Notes under the pieces: generated by a model
Database searches by the model: none
What the model saw: only the letters and a program-made list of their open reading frames with translations
Told to the model about the DNA's origin: nothing
Shown: positions 51,416-54,584 of the stretch, piece after piece
Numbering within the stretch: the stretch's first letter is position 1
How the letters are laid out: every line of letters begins with the position of its first letter
Assembly (NCBI GenBank): GCA_944319815.1
Contig: CALUEX010000017.1
Span: forward strand, 1-54,584
DNA from: an uncultured Prevotella sp.
Lineage (GTDB): Bacteria > Bacteroidota > Bacteroidia > Bacteroidales > Bacteroidaceae
DNA: 54,584 bases
Direction: 5' to 3'
Translations under genes and position numbers: made by a program

Positions 51416-52081
51416 TTACCTATATATAAAGTACCGGCAGCCCTTTCCCTGCGCATACTTCTCGAAAAGGCTGATAAGGTATTCGGCGTTGGCCGTTACT
51501 TGCGCCTCGTTCCCGTCGTAACCATTTATTAAAACAAGGACGCGGCGTGTGTCGATGCTGATTTTCATGCGCTCGTTGTCGCTCGTTGGAGTGCCCACTC
51601 CGCCAGCGGCGTCGCGGTAAACGGGCAGTCCGGCGATGTTGATTGCGCCGCGACCTATGCCCTCATAAGGCTCACCCTCGCGGCCGATGCCAAGCGTCAG
51701 GGTGTCGCCGACGAACTTGTCGGCATCAAATCCGCCAATGCTGTAACCGTAGGCAATGCTCGCAAGGTTGACCAAATCTACCAACGTGTCGATTTGATAG
51801 AGCCGCTTGCCTTGCAACATACGCCTTATTAAGGCCTCCGCCGCAGGGCGGTAGCGGCTGGGGTCTTTGCCGCACGCACGGTAAACGCGGCGCGTGGCCT
51901 CTATGCCTGAGATTTGCTTTATTGTCTCCGTGGTGTACATTGCCTTGTATCTCTCGCCCAAAGCCTCTATTTCAGCCCATAGCTCGGCACTGTATTCGCT
52001 GTTGACAACCTCGGCCTCGACCGCCGCGCCAACGAAGCCGGGGCACACTTGCTCGATTTCCTGTGATACTATAACGTTCAT
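51416..52081 (-). CDS. B3/B4 (PheRS editing-like) domain protein
   Basis: A 221-residue free-standing protein with the B3/B4 domain otherwise found in the beta subunit of phenylalanyl-tRNA synthetase, where it removes mischarged Tyr. The pattern includes TIKQISGIEATRRVYRACGKDPSRYRPAAEAL, LYQIDTLVDLVNLASIAYGYSIGGFDADKF and the C-terminal RRVLVLINGYDGNEAQVTANAEYLISLF. No synthetase core is present. Stand-alone B3/B4 proteins are common in bacteria and may be editing or tRNA-binding proteins; this one's substrate is not known. It is a single gene with a repeat element immediately upstream. Confidence 0.8.
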   Translation of the reverse strand: MNVIVSQEIEQVCPGFVGAAVEAEVVNSEYSAELWAEIEALGERYKAMYTTETIKQISGIEATRRVYRACGKDPSRYRPAAEALIRRMLQGKRLYQIDTLVDLVNLASIAYGYSIGGFDADKFVGDTLTLGIGREGEPYEGIGRGAINIAGLPVYRDAAGGVGTPTSDNERMKISIDTRRVLVLINGYDGNEAQVTANAEYLISLFEKYAQGKGCRYFIYR

Positions 52082-52097
52082 TTTCTTATAACTTTTT

Positions 52098-52261
52098 TGA
52101 ATGTCCGCAAATTACCAACTGTAGGGACATAATTCATTATGTCCGAACGCCACGTAGAGGCGTATTTACCAAGCAATACTAACAATATACGTTCTTTACA
52201 GAACGTGCGGACATAATGAATTATGTCCCTACAAGGGATGATGGCTATTTGCGGACATTCA
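52098..52261. repeat. REPIN-like element with outer palindromic ends
   Basis: GTAG-headed hairpins form the core: GTAG at 52121-52124, GGACATAAT-TC-ATTATGTCC at 52125-52144, and the inverted copy at 52208-52232 ending CTAC. The two 25-bp arms are exact inverted repeats. A second pair lies outside: TGAATGTCCGCAAAT (52098-52112) and its exact inverse at 52247-52261. The 62-bp interior (GAACGCCACGTAGAGGCGTATT...) resembles the interior of the 19.1-kb copy. It lies just upstream of the B3/B4 gene, in the ligA intergenic region. Confidence 0.8.
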
Positions 52262-52349
52262 TTTAACTTTTACTTGCCAAAACATAGCTTTATATTGTCT
52301 TATCGACGGCAAAGTTACATTTCTTTTTTCAATTTGGCACAAATTAGGC

Positions 52350-54424
<2,075 letters not shown>

Positions 54425-54457
54425 TATGGACAAAACAACAAAAATCAAAACAAAAAA

Positions 54458-54487
54458 GCGTCGCCATCCTTCCTGGAATGACGACGC
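54458..54487 (+). terminator. Terminator of ligA
   Basis: GCGTCG (54458-54463) pairs with CGACGC (54482-54487), with A residues before and CTTTTG after, starting 33 bp beyond the ligA stop. Confidence 0.7.
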
Positions 54488-54508
54488 CTTTTGTTTTTTA
54501 CCTTAGTT

Positions 54509-54584
54509 TAACGTGAGTTCGGTATAATTACCTTATGCAATAAGCCTGCTTTTATCGATGATGTCAATATTGAGTGAGGGTTTC
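54509..54584 (-). mobile_element. Terminal ~76 bp of an IS-like element with partial transposase C-terminus
   Basis: The exact 19-bp inverse of 58-76 lies at 54509-54527. Further in, the minus strand at 54533-54583 is open and encodes the end of a protein, KPSLNIDIIDKSRLIA followed by a stop, continuing beyond the window. This is the layout of an IS: terminal repeat, then the 3' end of its transposase gene. The identity as a transposase is inferred from position and the repeat; 16 residues are too few to name the family. Confidence 0.55.

Overview
The window looks like a moderate-GC member of Bacteroidales, most likely Prevotella or a close relative. Promoters carry the Bacteroidetes -7 box TAnnTTTG (several with TTTG 19 nt upstream), most starts lack Shine-Dalgarno sequences, and the gene set is typical: an interpain-like C10 protease with a sorting-type C-terminus, RprX/RprY, an EF-G2 paralogue, TonB-dependent receptors, LysS with a C-terminal extension, and many LxxC lipoproteins. 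Content is almost entirely housekeeping chromosome. No prophage, CRISPR array, tRNA or rRNA was seen. The species cannot be fixed from this sequence alone.

Layout. 1-76: end of an insertion-sequence-like element. 640-3525: secreted C10 cysteine protease. 3929-8412 (+): lipoprotein, rsmG, MBL hydrolase, ruvC, double ABC ATPase, small Cys-rich membrane protein. 8419-13030 (-): pcrA, mtgA, OmpA-type lipoprotein, tiny lipoprotein. 13407-15759 (+): mtaB and a GT2 glycosyltransferase. 15835-18784 (-): comF, proS, ogt. 18785-19513: a repeat island with REPIN-like elements. 19514-25076 (-): outer-membrane beta-barrel, membrane-bound winged-helix regulator with a secreted partner, and the rpsF-rpsR-rplI ribosomal operon. 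25289-27148: poorly conserved small genes. 27551-32278 (-): rprYX and the EF-G-like gene. 32436-45376 (+): hemW, ABC-F ATPase, M13 peptidase, metA, U32 protein, zinc-ribbon lipoprotein, TonB receptor. 45523-52081 (-): HAD phosphatase, pgi, gpsA, lysS, B3/B4 protein. 52427-54424 (+): ligA. 54509-54584: opposite end of the same kind of IS.

Functions cluster around translation (rsmG, mtaB, proS, lysS, S6/S18/L9, EF-G2, ABC-F, B3/B4 protein), DNA repair and recombination (ruvC, pcrA, ogt, ligA) and the cell envelope (mtgA, OmpA, OMP, TonB receptor, GT2, rprXY).

The most unusual material is non-coding. There are GTAG-headed hairpins arranged as inverted pairs (REPIN-like) at about 18.8, 19.1, 27.3 and 52.1 kb, and a second family of long perfect intergenic palindromes with an AAAGGGC-type core at about 12.7, 19.4, 25.5, 33.7, 38.5 and 51.2 kb. 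Strong Shine-Dalgarno sequences sit in front of rpsR and rplI, in a phylum that normally hides its anti-SD. A terminator-shaped structure lies in the lysS leader. An inverted repeat at the two window ends suggests that the window is a whole contig bounded by two copies of one IS.
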